From CAZNER01 sp964572065 (GTDB lineage Bacteria > Patescibacteriota > Dojkabacteria > JAHIVN01), in assembly GCA_964572065.1 (NCBI GenBank), contig CAZNER010000009.1, positions 1-38,120 of the forward strand: a stretch of DNA of 38,120 bases, read 5' to 3'. Of this stretch, positions 1 to 7,684 are shown piece by piece; position 1 is the stretch's first letter; each line of letters begins with the position of its first letter. The translations under genes and the position numbers were made by a program. The notes beneath the pieces are model-generated. The model saw only the letters and a list, made by a program, of their open reading frames with translations, did no database searches and was not told the origin of the DNA.

Positions 1-1
1 A

Positions 2-2056
2 TTAGTTTTTTCTATATTTTAATTTTTTTGCAATAGTTGTAACCACTAAACTTATCCAGCTTATAATAGATATTAATAATACTATCCATTCGATTTTTGT
101 CATTCTATATTCCAATGTTATTTCTTCTGTTATTGGGATAGTTATAAAGTTAGGAGATGTTCTTATAATTTCAACTTCATTCCCGTCTTTATCAAGTGCT
201 TTCCACTTTGGAAAGTAATTAATTTTGATTAAATAATAGAGAGTATCCTCTACTCCACTCTTGATGTAAATCTTTTGGAAATTTTCACTAAATTCTACTT
301 GAGGTACATAAACAACATTATTTGTATCTTGTATTTTTATCTCTTTATTTGTAAAGAGTTCTTGTGAGTCTGATTTCCACCAATTTTCTAGTTCATTGTT
401 CCAATTTTGGTCAATAGTAGTTGGATTACTAGTTATCATTTCAACTAAGTTGCTGTTTTGAGATTGTAGATAAGAACATATATACATTTTTCTATCAACT
501 ATTCCATCATCTTTTGAATTTGATTTAAATGATGATATTTCTTTAAAATTGTTACAGTTTGGAAAGTCTGGGTCTATAGTGAATATGCTTTTTACCCAAA
601 GTAATTTCATAAGAAAATCTGTCTTTTCTTTAGATAATTGATAATTTTCTATGTAACACTGATCTAATTCTTCCCAGTTAAAATTGCTTGGATTTAAGCT
701 TTTGGAAAGTGACTGGTAGTATGGTGCTAAGTAGCTTGACTCTTTTAATAGACCATCTACTGCAAATCTGTCAGGATTAGCCATGACAGATTTATCAATA
801 ACAGATCTTGATTGATCAAGCACTTCAGTTACTTTATAGGATCTGATTACTCTACCCTGCCAGTTTATATTTTCTGTAATTTCAACTTTTTCTGCACCAC
901 TTGGATTTAAACGGATTATCAATAAAATGATTAATGCACTTGTTAATATAAAGAAATTACTAAAAAGATGAGTTTTTAATTTAACATATTTAATAAATTT
1001 TAATTTTGTAGCTGTTTTTATAAATATCGGATGAAGGACTTGAATTAAACTTGTTAGTGAAGATGCGATAGCTAAAAATGAAAATATTTGAATCCTGAAA
1101 GGATGTATTGGAGGGATAGATATTTCAAATAATGAATCAATTAAAGTTAAAAAACCGATGATAATTCCTGGGATTAGTAAAGCTATTTGGGATAAATATT
1201 TTTTTCTATTTTTTATTATTAATATTAAGAATGCTGCAGTTGAACCAATAATTGAAGCTATTGATAGTATCTTGTTTGATCTCATGGGAGGGACACCGGA
1301 TGTAGTATATTCTCTAAATATTATATACGGTATTATCCAGAAGGTTGTTAATAATATTATTAATATTCCTAATTTAATGAAGATCGTTGATAGATTTTTA
1401 TTTCTCCTGAAGTGTAGTAAGAAGTAAGTAATAGTTATAATTAGTGCTATTAAAGGTGCTACTAGATTAGTTAACAACATTATGCTGAATAATACTGCTA
1501 AAGCTGACACATTTTTTTTCTTGTCGAATAAAAAAGTTAAGTATCCAAAAAATAAAGGAATAGTCATAAAGCTTGGCCCTAGACCGTAATCAAATATTGC
1601 ATCATAATTGAATCCTAAATATCCAGGCAGTATTATAAGAGTAAATAGTATAAATAAAGTATTTAATAAAGACCAACTTTTTTGTTTGTAAATTTTTAAG
1701 CTGAATTCATAGATTGAGTAAGGTATTAATGCAGCGATTATGGTTATTAGAAATTTGTAAGCAATTGATAATTGAAATATGTGTGATAATAATGCTACTA
1801 GCCAATGAAATAGTGGAGGATATAGTATTCCTTGAGGAAAGCCTGCAAAGAAATATGGATTCCAGCCTTGGAAATCAGGAAAAGTGTACTCTTTTATAAA
1901 CCAGCTTAGTGAAAGTAGACCTGGAGTATCAAATTTATCTAATGAATTATTTAAAAAGAAAGGTATAAATAATATTATTAAGAATATTATTGTAATTAAA
2001 AGGATAAATATCTCATCCCAGTGATTGAAAAAGAATTTTTTTGGTTTATTAATCAT
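2..2056 (-). CDS. Large multi-span membrane protein, PTPS-related / GT-C-like family
   Basis: A 684-residue integral membrane protein. A short cytoplasmic N-terminus leads into about ten or more hydrophobic segments between residues 15 and 385. A soluble region follows (about 390-655), then one last membrane span near the C-terminus and a basic tail (KKLKYRKN). The first loop has FQGWNPYFFAGFPQG and ILYPPLFHW, the pattern of the 6-pyruvoyl-tetrahydropterin-synthase-related membrane family and of GT-C glycosyltransferase relatives. The segment YFPKWKALDKDGNEV near the end is also typical of these proteins. By family, a role in lipid-linked sugar transfer or envelope polymer assembly is possible, but no catalytic residue can be assigned. 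The ATG at 2056 lies inside the end of ybeY (8-base overlap), so the two are probably translationally coupled. The stop falls at bases 2-4, so the gene is complete. Confidence 0.72.
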   Translation of the reverse strand: MINKPKKFFFNHWDEIFILLITIIFLIILFIPFFLNNSLDKFDTPGLLSLSWFIKEYTFPDFQGWNPYFFAGFPQGILYPPLFHWLVALLSHIFQLSIAYKFLITIIAALIPYSIYEFSLKIYKQKSWSLLNTLFILFTLIILPGYLGFNYDAIFDYGLGPSFMTIPLFFGYLTFLFDKKKNVSALAVLFSIMLLTNLVAPLIALIITITYFLLHFRRNKNLSTIFIKLGILIILLTTFWIIPYIIFREYTTSGVPPMRSNKILSIASIIGSTAAFLILIIKNRKKYLSQIALLIPGIIIGFLTLIDSLFEISIPPIHPFRIQIFSFLAIASSLTSLIQVLHPIFIKTATKLKFIKYVKLKTHLFSNFFILTSALIILLIIRLNPSGAEKVEITENINWQGRVIRSYKVTEVLDQSRSVIDKSVMANPDRFAVDGLLKESSYLAPYYQSLSKSLNPSNFNWEELDQCYIENYQLSKEKTDFLMKLLWVKSIFTIDPDFPNCNNFKEISSFKSNSKDDGIVDRKMYICSYLQSQNSNLVEMITSNPTTIDQNWNNELENWWKSDSQELFTNKEIKIQDTNNVVYVPQVEFSENFQKIYIKSGVEDTLYYLIKINYFPKWKALDKDGNEVEIIRTSPNFITIPITEEITLEYRMTKIEWIVLLISIISWISLVVTTIAKKLKYRKN

Positions 2057-2528
2057 TATTTATTATTTTACTAACTAAAATTTCTTGTATTTTGAACATT
2101 TTTTCGTTAGTTTGGTCAAAAGATTTTTTATGATCGAAACCAGATAAATGTAAGATACCGTGAATTATAATTCTAATCAACTCTTCTTTATTATCAGTGT
2201 TAAATTTTTTAGCGTTTTCTTTTACAACTTGCGGGCAGATATATATATCTCCCATGAAAATTTTATTGTGTGAATAATCCGGATTATTTAGAGATATTAC
2301 ATCTGTAGGAGATTTACGTTTAAAAAGTTTCTTGTTTAGGTTAGTAATGTTTCTTTTATCGTATAGGATTAAGTTACAGGTAGTATTAGGTCTTAGCAGT
2401 GGTGAAATGCGATTTTTCCTCTCAGAGGAAAAATCGCTTAACTTTAAATTATTAAAGAGAGTTTCTATTTTTGAGATTATTCTCTTATCAATTTCGAATT
2501 TAGTTTCGTTAAATGCATTTATTTTCAT
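2049..2528 (-). CDS. ybeY: Endoribonuclease YbeY (rRNA maturation factor)
   Basis: A 159-residue protein of normal YbeY length. The zinc-binding motif HGILHLSGFDH is intact near residues 123-133, supplying three His ligands, and the upstream SPTDVISL segment matches the family's TDVLSF motif. YbeY is a metal-dependent RNase needed for 16S rRNA 3'-end maturation and ribosome quality control. It lies 37 bases after uvrA and overlaps the next gene by 8 bases. An extended -10 ends 6 bases before the ATG, so it can be transcribed independently and probably leaderless. Residues near 34-45, in the variable stretch before the first core strand, are encoded by a perfect 14-bp inverted repeat, which is odd for a coding region. 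Identification is firm. Confidence 0.95.
   Translation of the reverse strand: MKINAFNETKFEIDKRIISKIETLFNNLKLSDFSSERKNRISPLLRPNTTCNLILYDKRNITNLNKKLFKRKSPTDVISLNNPDYSHNKIFMGDIYICPQVVKENAKKFNTDNKEELIRIIIHGILHLSGFDHKKSFDQTNEKMFKIQEILVSKIINND
2409..2437. repeat. Perfect 14-bp inverted repeat inside ybeY
   Basis: The arms are 2409-2422 (gcgatttttcctct) and 2424-2437 (agaggaaaaatcgc), perfectly complementary around a single central C. The element lies in the coding region of ybeY and is translated in frame, in a variable surface segment of the protein. No second copy was seen in the window. Confidence 0.85.
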
Positions 2529-2534
2529 AAATGT

Positions 2535-2543
2535 ATTATAACA
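2535..2543 (-). promoter_or_regulatory. Extended -10 promoter of ybeY
   Basis: On the minus strand the sequence reads TGT-TATAAT, a perfect extended -10, followed by six bases (acattt) and then the ybeY ATG. A start site about 7 bases after the hexamer would fall at or next to the A of ATG, which predicts a leaderless mRNA. No -35 is evident. Confidence 0.6.
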
Positions 2544-2565
2544 TTTGAATATAAATATTAGGAGA

Positions 2566-5475
2566 TTAAACTTTCTTTAGCCACTGGCCTGTATAGCTTT
2601 TTTTATTATTCTTTATATCCTCTATTGTTCCTTCAGCTACTATATACCCACCTTTATCACCTCCATCAGGACCTAAGTCTATTATCCAGTCTGCAGTTTT
2701 TATAACATCTAAATTGTGTTCTATTACGATAACAGTATTACCTTTTAATACTAATGAATGAAGTATTTTCAGTAATTTTTCTATATCATAAAAGTGTAAT
2801 CCAGTTGTGGGTTCATCGAGAATATATAAAGTTTTTCCTGTTGATCTTTTTGAAAGCTCGGTTGAAAGTTTAATTCTTTGAGCTTCTCCACCAGATAAAG
2901 TTGTTGCACTTTGTCCTAATTTTATATAACTTAAGCCAACATCCATTAATGTCTGCAATTTTCTTTTTACCTTAGGTATATTTTTAAAAAATTCAATAGC
3001 TTCTTCTACTGTCATATCTAATACATCTGAAATATTTTTTCCTTTATAATCAATTTGAAAGGTTTCTCTGTTGTAACGTTTACCCTTACATACTTCGCAT
3101 GGAACATAAACATCAGGAAGAAACTGCATCTCGATTTTAATTAATCCATTTCCTTTACAGTTAGCACATCTTCCCTGTTTTACATTAAAACTAAATCTTC
3201 CGGGTTTATAACCTCTTGCTTTAGACTCACGGGTCTTTGAAAATAATTCTCTAATTGGTGTAAATACTCCTGTATAAGTTGCAGGATTTGATCGTGGAGT
3301 TCTTCCAATTGGAGACTGATCGATGTTTACAACTTTATCAATATTATCTAATCCATCTAATGATTTAAATTCTCCAATAATCTTTTTAGATCTATAAAGT
3401 TCTGATGCTAGTGCAGGATACAATGTTTCATTAATTAATGAAGATTTCCCGCTTCCAGAAACCCCAGTTATACAAATAAATTTACCTAATGGAAAAATTA
3501 CATTAATTTTTTTTAGATTATGATGCCTTACTCCTTTTAGGACTAAATTTTTGTTTTTATTGTTAATTTTTTTGAAATGATTTTTTTTAATGATCTTTTG
3601 AGCTTTTTTAAGTATAGATTCTTTTGTAATTTTTTTCCTTTTGGATAGATAATTACCTGTAATTGATTTTTTGGTTTTAATAATATCGGAGACATTACCT
3701 TGTGAAACAATTTTTCCTCCATGTTCTCCTGCTTTTGGACCGATATCTATTATGTGGTCGGATTGACGTATAGTTGCTTCGTCGTGTTCAACTACTAATA
3801 CGGTATTACCTAAATCACGGAGATTTTTTAATGTTTTTATGAGTCTTTGGTTATCTTTTTGATGTAGTCCAATAGAGGGTTCATCAAGTACGTATAAAAC
3901 TCCTGAAAGTCCTGTACCTATCTGACTTGCTAAGCGGATTCTTTGAGCTTCGCCTCCTGATAAGGTTGAAGCAGTTCTGTTCAATGTTAAGTATTCTAAT
4001 CCAACTGAAGTTAAAAATTTCAATCTAGTAAGTATTTCTTTTATTACCTGTTTGACTATTAATCTTTCTTGTTTTGTTAAATTATCTTTGACTTTATTTT
4101 TGCTTTTTAGGTCGCAAATCCATTTAAGAGCTTCAGATATAGATAAAGTTGTAATGTCGTAAATATTTTTGTTCCTTATTGTAACGGCTAATGCTTCTTG
4201 TTTAAGTCTTTTGCCTTTACAGAGGCTACAAGGAATTTCTCTCATATATTTTTCAATTTCCCTTCGGATATAATCGGAATCAGTTTGTTTGTATCTTCTT
4301 TTAAGGTTTGGAATTACTCCTTCGTAGTTTGTTTTATAATATCCGTTATCATTTTTGTGTTGGATTTCAAGTTTTTTATCACCTGCGCCATACAATACTA
4401 TTTCCAGGTGTTCCTTTGAAAGTTTGCCAATAGGTGTTCTTATAGAAAAGCCATATTCTTCAGCTACTGTTGATATTATTCTCATAGTCCAGCTCTCCGG
4501 ATTATCGGCCATTCTGCTCCATGGGAAGATACCGCCTTCAGAAATGGTCAGATTAGGATTGTAAATGAGTTTTGGATCAATTTCCTTAATTATACCTAAT
4601 CCATCGCACTTGCTACATGCGCCATAAGGAGAGTTAAATGAGAATGTATGAGGCTCTATTTCTTCAAATGATATGTCGCAGTCAGGACAAGAAAATTTCT
4701 CTGAATAAAGTTTATCTTTATAGTATTTATTTTGAAGTTTACTTATAATTATTTCTCCTTCACTTAAATTAAGTGCTTTCTCTACAGAGTCAGTTAGTCT
4801 TTTTATAAAATTTTTATCATTTTTTGAGTTATTTTTGATAATTAACCTATCTATTACTACTTCAATGTTATGTATCTTATATCTTTTTAATTTTATTTCT
4901 TCTTCTAAATTGTGTACTTCGCCGTCAATCCTTACTCTTATATACCCTTTTGCAAAAAGCCTTTGCAGAAGTTCTTCGTATGTGCCTTTTTTGGCTTTCA
5001 CAATAGGAGCAAGCAGCAATATTTTTCCATGCTTTTTCAAAATCGAGTCTACTATTTCTTGAACACTTTGAGATTTTACCCTTCTTCCGCATGTAGGACA
5101 GTGAACATGGCCTGCTCTCGCAAAAAGAAGTCTTAGGTAATCATATATTTCTGTTACAGTGCCTACAGTTGACCTTGGATTATGTGAAGCAGTTTTTTGG
5201 TCGATTGATATTGCAGGAGATAGTCCTTCTATATAATCAACCTTAGGTTTCTGCATAATTCCTAGAAACATTCTTGCGTATGAAGATAGTGATTCAACAT
5301 AGCGTCTCTGCCCTTCGGCATAGATAGTATCGAAGGCTAATGAAGATTTACCGCTTCCAGAAACGCCTGTTATGACAACGAATTTATTCTTAGGAATGTT
5401 GACGTTAATATTTTTTAGGTTATTTTCCTTTGCTCCCTTAATTTTTATATATCGAGTATTTGTATTATTTTTAAT
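2566..5475 (-). CDS. uvrA: Excinuclease ABC subunit A (UvrA), apparent non-ATG start
   Basis: UvrA is the damage-recognition ATPase of nucleotide excision repair. Both ABC modules are complete. The N-terminal Walker A (GVSGSGKSSLAF) is encoded at about 5330-5367, upstream of the first in-frame ATG at 5271. The second Walker A is GVSGSGKSSLINETLYP. Both LSGGEAQRI signatures are present, with Walker B blocks LDEPSIGLH and LDEPTTGLH. Zinc-finger pairs include CPTC/CPDC, CSLCKGKR, and CANCKGNG with CEVCKGKR. The conserved opening IKIKGAKENNLKNI is also in frame, so the true start lies before 5448. The open frame runs to a stop at 5506-5508 and contains no ATG, GTG, TTG or CTG upstream of this motif. 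I chose the ATT at 5473-5475 because it gives a normal N-terminus (KNNTNTRYIKIKG) and about 969 residues. Other Ile codons or a base error are possible. Function is certain; the exact start is not. Confidence 0.93.
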   Translation of the reverse strand: MKNNTNTRYIKIKGAKENNLKNINVNIPKNKFVVITGVSGSGKSSLAFDTIYAEGQRRYVESLSSYARMFLGIMQKPKVDYIEGLSPAISIDQKTASHNPRSTVGTVTEIYDYLRLLFARAGHVHCPTCGRRVKSQSVQEIVDSILKKHGKILLLAPIVKAKKGTYEELLQRLFAKGYIRVRIDGEVHNLEEEIKLKRYKIHNIEVVIDRLIIKNNSKNDKNFIKRLTDSVEKALNLSEGEIIISKLQNKYYKDKLYSEKFSCPDCDISFEEIEPHTFSFNSPYGACSKCDGLGIIKEIDPKLIYNPNLTISEGGIFPWSRMADNPESWTMRIISTVAEEYGFSIRTPIGKLSKEHLEIVLYGAGDKKLEIQHKNDNGYYKTNYEGVIPNLKRRYKQTDSDYIRREIEKYMREIPCSLCKGKRLKQEALAVTIRNKNIYDITTLSISEALKWICDLKSKNKVKDNLTKQERLIVKQVIKEILTRLKFLTSVGLEYLTLNRTASTLSGGEAQRIRLASQIGTGLSGVLYVLDEPSIGLHQKDNQRLIKTLKNLRDLGNTVLVVEHDEATIRQSDHIIDIGPKAGEHGGKIVSQGNVSDIIKTKKSITGNYLSKRKKITKESILKKAQKIIKKNHFKKINNKNKNLVLKGVRHHNLKKINVIFPLGKFICITGVSGSGKSSLINETLYPALASELYRSKKIIGEFKSLDGLDNIDKVVNIDQSPIGRTPRSNPATYTGVFTPIRELFSKTRESKARGYKPGRFSFNVKQGRCANCKGNGLIKIEMQFLPDVYVPCEVCKGKRYNRETFQIDYKGKNISDVLDMTVEEAIEFFKNIPKVKRKLQTLMDVGLSYIKLGQSATTLSGGEAQRIKLSTELSKRSTGKTLYILDEPTTGLHFYDIEKLLKILHSLVLKGNTVIVIEHNLDVIKTADWIIDLGPDGGDKGGYIVAEGTIEDIKNNKKSYTGQWLKKV

Positions 5476-5520
5476 ATTGTTGATAATTTTGGGTTTATAT
5501 TTTATTTAACGGCAAACTAT

Positions 5521-5529
5521 ATTATACCA
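5521..5529 (-). promoter_or_regulatory. Extended -10 promoter of uvrA
   Basis: The minus strand reads TGG-TATAAT. Transcription should begin near 5513-5515, leaving a leader of about 40 bases before the proposed ATT start. No -35 and no Shine-Dalgarno sequence are visible. Confidence 0.55.
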
Positions 5530-5606
5530 AAAATATTATTATTAAATAAACTAATTATGTAAGTATCATACATTTACACACTGTTGAGATTTATTAGTTT
5601 TGTATT

Positions 5607-5712
5607 GGGGTTTGCCACCCAAAACCCCAGATGGTACCTTTTGTTACCACATGCCCGCAATGCTAGCAGCGAAGCATTACGGGCAGGAATTTGTTTACGA
5701 TTAACAATCGTA
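5607..5712. repeat. Block of four consecutive hairpins in the uvrA upstream intergenic region
   Basis: Four inverted repeats follow each other in about 106 bases. Stem 1 pairs 5607-5613 (ggggttt) with 5622-5628. Stem 2 pairs 5632-5636 (tggta) with 5645-5649. Stem 3 pairs 5652-5664 (tgcccgcaatgct) with 5673-5685, 13 bp with one G-T type mismatch and an 8-base loop. Stem 4 pairs 5696-5702 (tacgatt) with 5706-5712, with a 3-base loop. The block is clearly richer in G+C than its surroundings and occupies most of the roughly 350-base gap between uvrA and the next gene. It could be a structured RNA or a dispersed palindromic element. A 67-codon open frame across it (5574-5777, minus) is most likely incidental. 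Confidence 0.7.
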
Positions 5713-5833
5713 TTATAAAATTTCCACCCAAATGAAATACCCAGACCTCGACCTTTAACTACCATATATTCGTACACAAAAAATATTTAATATTACGTTT
5801 TGCTAATAATTGTGTTTTTGAGTATTATATTAC

Positions 5834-5842
5834 TGTTAAAAT
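5834..5842 (+). promoter_or_regulatory. Extended -10 promoter of the 5860 gene
   Basis: TGT-TAAAAT lies 17 bases before the ATG at 5860, giving an expected leader of about 10 bases. No convincing -35. Confidence 0.5.
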
Positions 5843-5859
5843 GTTAAGTTGCTTTTACT

Positions 5860-6990
5860 ATGGCTCAAAAATATTCAGAATTAGCTAAATCCCGCAAGGC
5901 TGCATTAAAGGAGTCTCAAGACAGCTCTAGTTCAAAATTAATAATTGTTGTTGCTTTAGTTATATTATCAATTGGTGGATTTATATGGCTTATTGGTAAT
6001 GGGAAGTCAAATGAAGAAGATTATCAAGAGGAAGAAGATACTCAGGAAGGTGCAGAAGAAGAAGCAATACTTGAAGATAATGAAGAAGAAATGGATGTTA
6101 GTGATGTTGCTGAAGAGGACATAGAAGAAGTTGATGTTAGTGATAAGGAATCTGATTCTACTGCAGAAGATGCACCAACTGATAGTGATTTTTCGCAGGA
6201 AGATCAAACTGTCGGAGAAGAATCGGTAAGTGGTGTTAAGCTGGCAGAAATAGAACAGTTAGGTTATGAAGGGTTCTTTAGAATAGTTTTTGTTATAGAA
6301 GATGGGGGGAGTCTCCCCTATACACAAGCAACTTTGTATACTAGTTCAAATATGATTTCTGTAAAAATGAGGGGAATTGATGAGGATACAAGTGGAATAA
6401 AGACAGGCAATGTGTCTGAAATTACAGGATCTGTAGTTTCTACAATTTTTCATGAAGTTACTGGAGAAGAGAATCTAAATTGGTATAAGATTGGAATAAA
6501 AGCGGAAACTGAGTTCTATCTGCATACTATTGAAGGTACATCAAAGATAGTGCTGGATATCAAAGAACAGGATGTTGAAAACGGTGATGGTCAGGAATTT
6601 GTATTTTCTCAGGAATCACAATCGATTGAAGGAGATGCATCTGGAAGTGTTATTACAATAAGCGGTTTGAGCCATTCGGGACAATCTGATGTTTACAGGA
6701 TCATTTTAAGGCTAGGTACAATAGGTACTGGAACAATACCAAATGCAACTTCAAAGATAGTTGATTATGAAGGAGGTAAGGCTATTAAATTAGTTGTTGA
6801 GAATATTTACAACGATTTCCCTTCATCAATTGATTATGATGAGAGTTATGCAAATACTGCTGTAAGAGGTGTGAAATGCACTTATGCTTCAAATGTATCG
6901 ACTTATTATATTAGGATAGGTAGTGTGAGAGACTACAAGTTGTATTATATGAATGCTCCAACACAGTTGATTGTTGATGTGAAAATGTGA
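5860..6990 (+). CDS. Membrane-anchored protein with acidic linker and two AMIN-like repeats
   Basis: The 376 residues are organised as a short basic cytoplasmic start (1-26), one membrane span (about 27-45, IIVVALVILSIGGFIWL), a very acidic Glu/Asp/Ser linker (about 50-120), and two beta-rich repeats. The repeats (about 125-240 and 255-376) each close with a strand like KIVLDI or QLIVDVKM. That ending and the spacing resemble AMIN domains, which bind peptidoglycan or polysaccharide in envelope proteins, but the match is weak and the assignment is inference. The span-plus-acidic-linker design recurs in the LysM protein at 27468. Topology should place the repeats outside the cell. A G6 run and a GC-rich palindrome (6306-6318) lie in the coding region. 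The gene is followed after 42 bases by another small gene on the same strand. Confidence 0.75.
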   Translation: MAQKYSELAKSRKAALKESQDSSSSKLIIVVALVILSIGGFIWLIGNGKSNEEDYQEEEDTQEGAEEEAILEDNEEEMDVSDVAEEDIEEVDVSDKESDSTAEDAPTDSDFSQEDQTVGEESVSGVKLAEIEQLGYEGFFRIVFVIEDGGSLPYTQATLYTSSNMISVKMRGIDEDTSGIKTGNVSEITGSVVSTIFHEVTGEENLNWYKIGIKAETEFYLHTIEGTSKIVLDIKEQDVENGDGQEFVFSQESQSIEGDASGSVITISGLSHSGQSDVYRIILRLGTIGTGTIPNATSKIVDYEGGKAIKLVVENIYNDFPSSIDYDESYANTAVRGVKCTYASNVSTYYIRIGSVRDYKLYYMNAPTQLIVDVKM

Positions 6991-7020
6991 TAAGATAGAA
7001 CTTATAGTAAATATATTTTA

Positions 7021-7026
7021 TATAGT
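7021..7026 (+). promoter_or_regulatory. -10 element directly before the 7033 gene
   Basis: TATAGT is followed by attaaa and the ATG at 7033, a spacing that predicts a leaderless transcript. There is no TGn extension and no visible -35. Confidence 0.4.
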
Positions 7027-7032
7027 ATTAAA

Positions 7033-7404
7033 ATGTTAGCAACAAGTGAAGCAGGAGTAAATATTCTTTATAATAATAAACCTATAGATACATTACCAAC
7101 CAACTATACTAATTATTCTTTATCTATTTATAATGTAGAGGGATGTAATTGGATGCCAGTTCTTGGAAGTAGTCTTTTAGGAGTTAGAGCTTGTGAAGAT
7201 GGTTCAGTAAGATTTTATGCTTCTTATGGTGATCCACTAAAAAGAGAAGATATTTTATTTGAGATGTTAAAAGCTATAATACACGATAATCCAGGAAGAG
7301 ATGTAATTGTTACACCATTACCTGTAGAATGTAATGAAAGTAGTCCTGGTATGGTACAAGTTTGGGTTCAAGTACAAGGAGCAAATTTTGAAGTATCACA
7401 TTAA
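7033..7404 (+). CDS. Small hypothetical protein
   Basis: I do not recognise this 123-residue protein. It is soluble in composition, with no signal peptide or membrane span. A central part rich in Gly, Ser and Tyr (about 38-70) is followed by an amphipathic stretch (KREDILFEMLKAIIHDNPG) and a C-terminal beta-like region ending VQVWVQVQGANFEVSH. It has three Cys (around residues 39, 54 and 104). It sits 42 bases after the AMIN-like protein and has its own -10 at leaderless distance. The codon use matches its neighbours and the frame is clean, so it is probably a real gene. Function unknown. Confidence 0.6.
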   Translation: MLATSEAGVNILYNNKPIDTLPTNYTNYSLSIYNVEGCNWMPVLGSSLLGVRACEDGSVRFYASYGDPLKREDILFEMLKAIIHDNPGRDVIVTPLPVECNESSPGMVQVWVQVQGANFEVSH

Positions 7405-7454
7405 TCGTGAATTTATTATAAATTTTAAAACTAATGAAGTGAGTAGTTATTAGA

Positions 7455-7523
7455 TTACTCATACTTATACTTCAACCTTAGTATCCTTTTCGCACTATCC
7501 TCTATCCGTTCCTCAAGAGTTTC
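7455..7523 (-). pseudogene. Remnant of a second NagZ-like gene (C-terminal 22 codons)
   Basis: Read on the minus strand this stretch encodes ETLEERIEDSAKRILRLKYKYE then a TAA stop. It is nearly the same as the end of the intact gene just upstream (SEERINESVKRILRLKYKYE). The DNA copies differ at several positions, so this is an old paralogue rather than a recent duplication. An in-frame TGA precedes the fragment and no earlier part of the gene is visible. An 8-bp hairpin (7525-7532 with 7547-7554) lies right beside it. The remaining intergenic sequence to 7684 shows nothing else I can name. Confidence 0.7.
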
Positions 7524-7684
7524 TCATCTTCAGTTGATTGGAGGTGTGAAGATGTGACAAGATATATATTATAGGGTTTAGTACTATAATACATATAATT
7601 ATCTTGAATCTGGATAATTATTGAAGCAATAAAAAGCGAAACACTGCTTTATAAATTAGTATTTATGGAATAGTTTGGTACAGC

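Noticed and set aside
5607..5712. CRISPR array or tRNA cluster
   Set aside because: The stems are all different and not evenly spaced repeats, and no tRNA cloverleaf or T-loop sequence is present.
5574..5777. A 67-codon open frame on the minus strand
   Set aside because: It is the translation of the four-hairpin block; composition is not protein-like and no conserved motif is seen.
6007..6207. A 66-codon hydrophobic frame on the minus strand
   Set aside because: Antisense to the acidic linker of the AMIN-like protein.
6306..6318. 13-base GC-rich palindrome (ggggagtctcccc) in the AMIN-like gene
   Set aside because: Short and explained by Gly-Ser-Leu-Pro codons; no second copy, so not listed as an element.
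7525..7554. 8-bp hairpin as a terminator for the 7033 gene
   Set aside because: No T-run follows and it lies 120 bases past the stop; kept only as context for the NagZ remnant.
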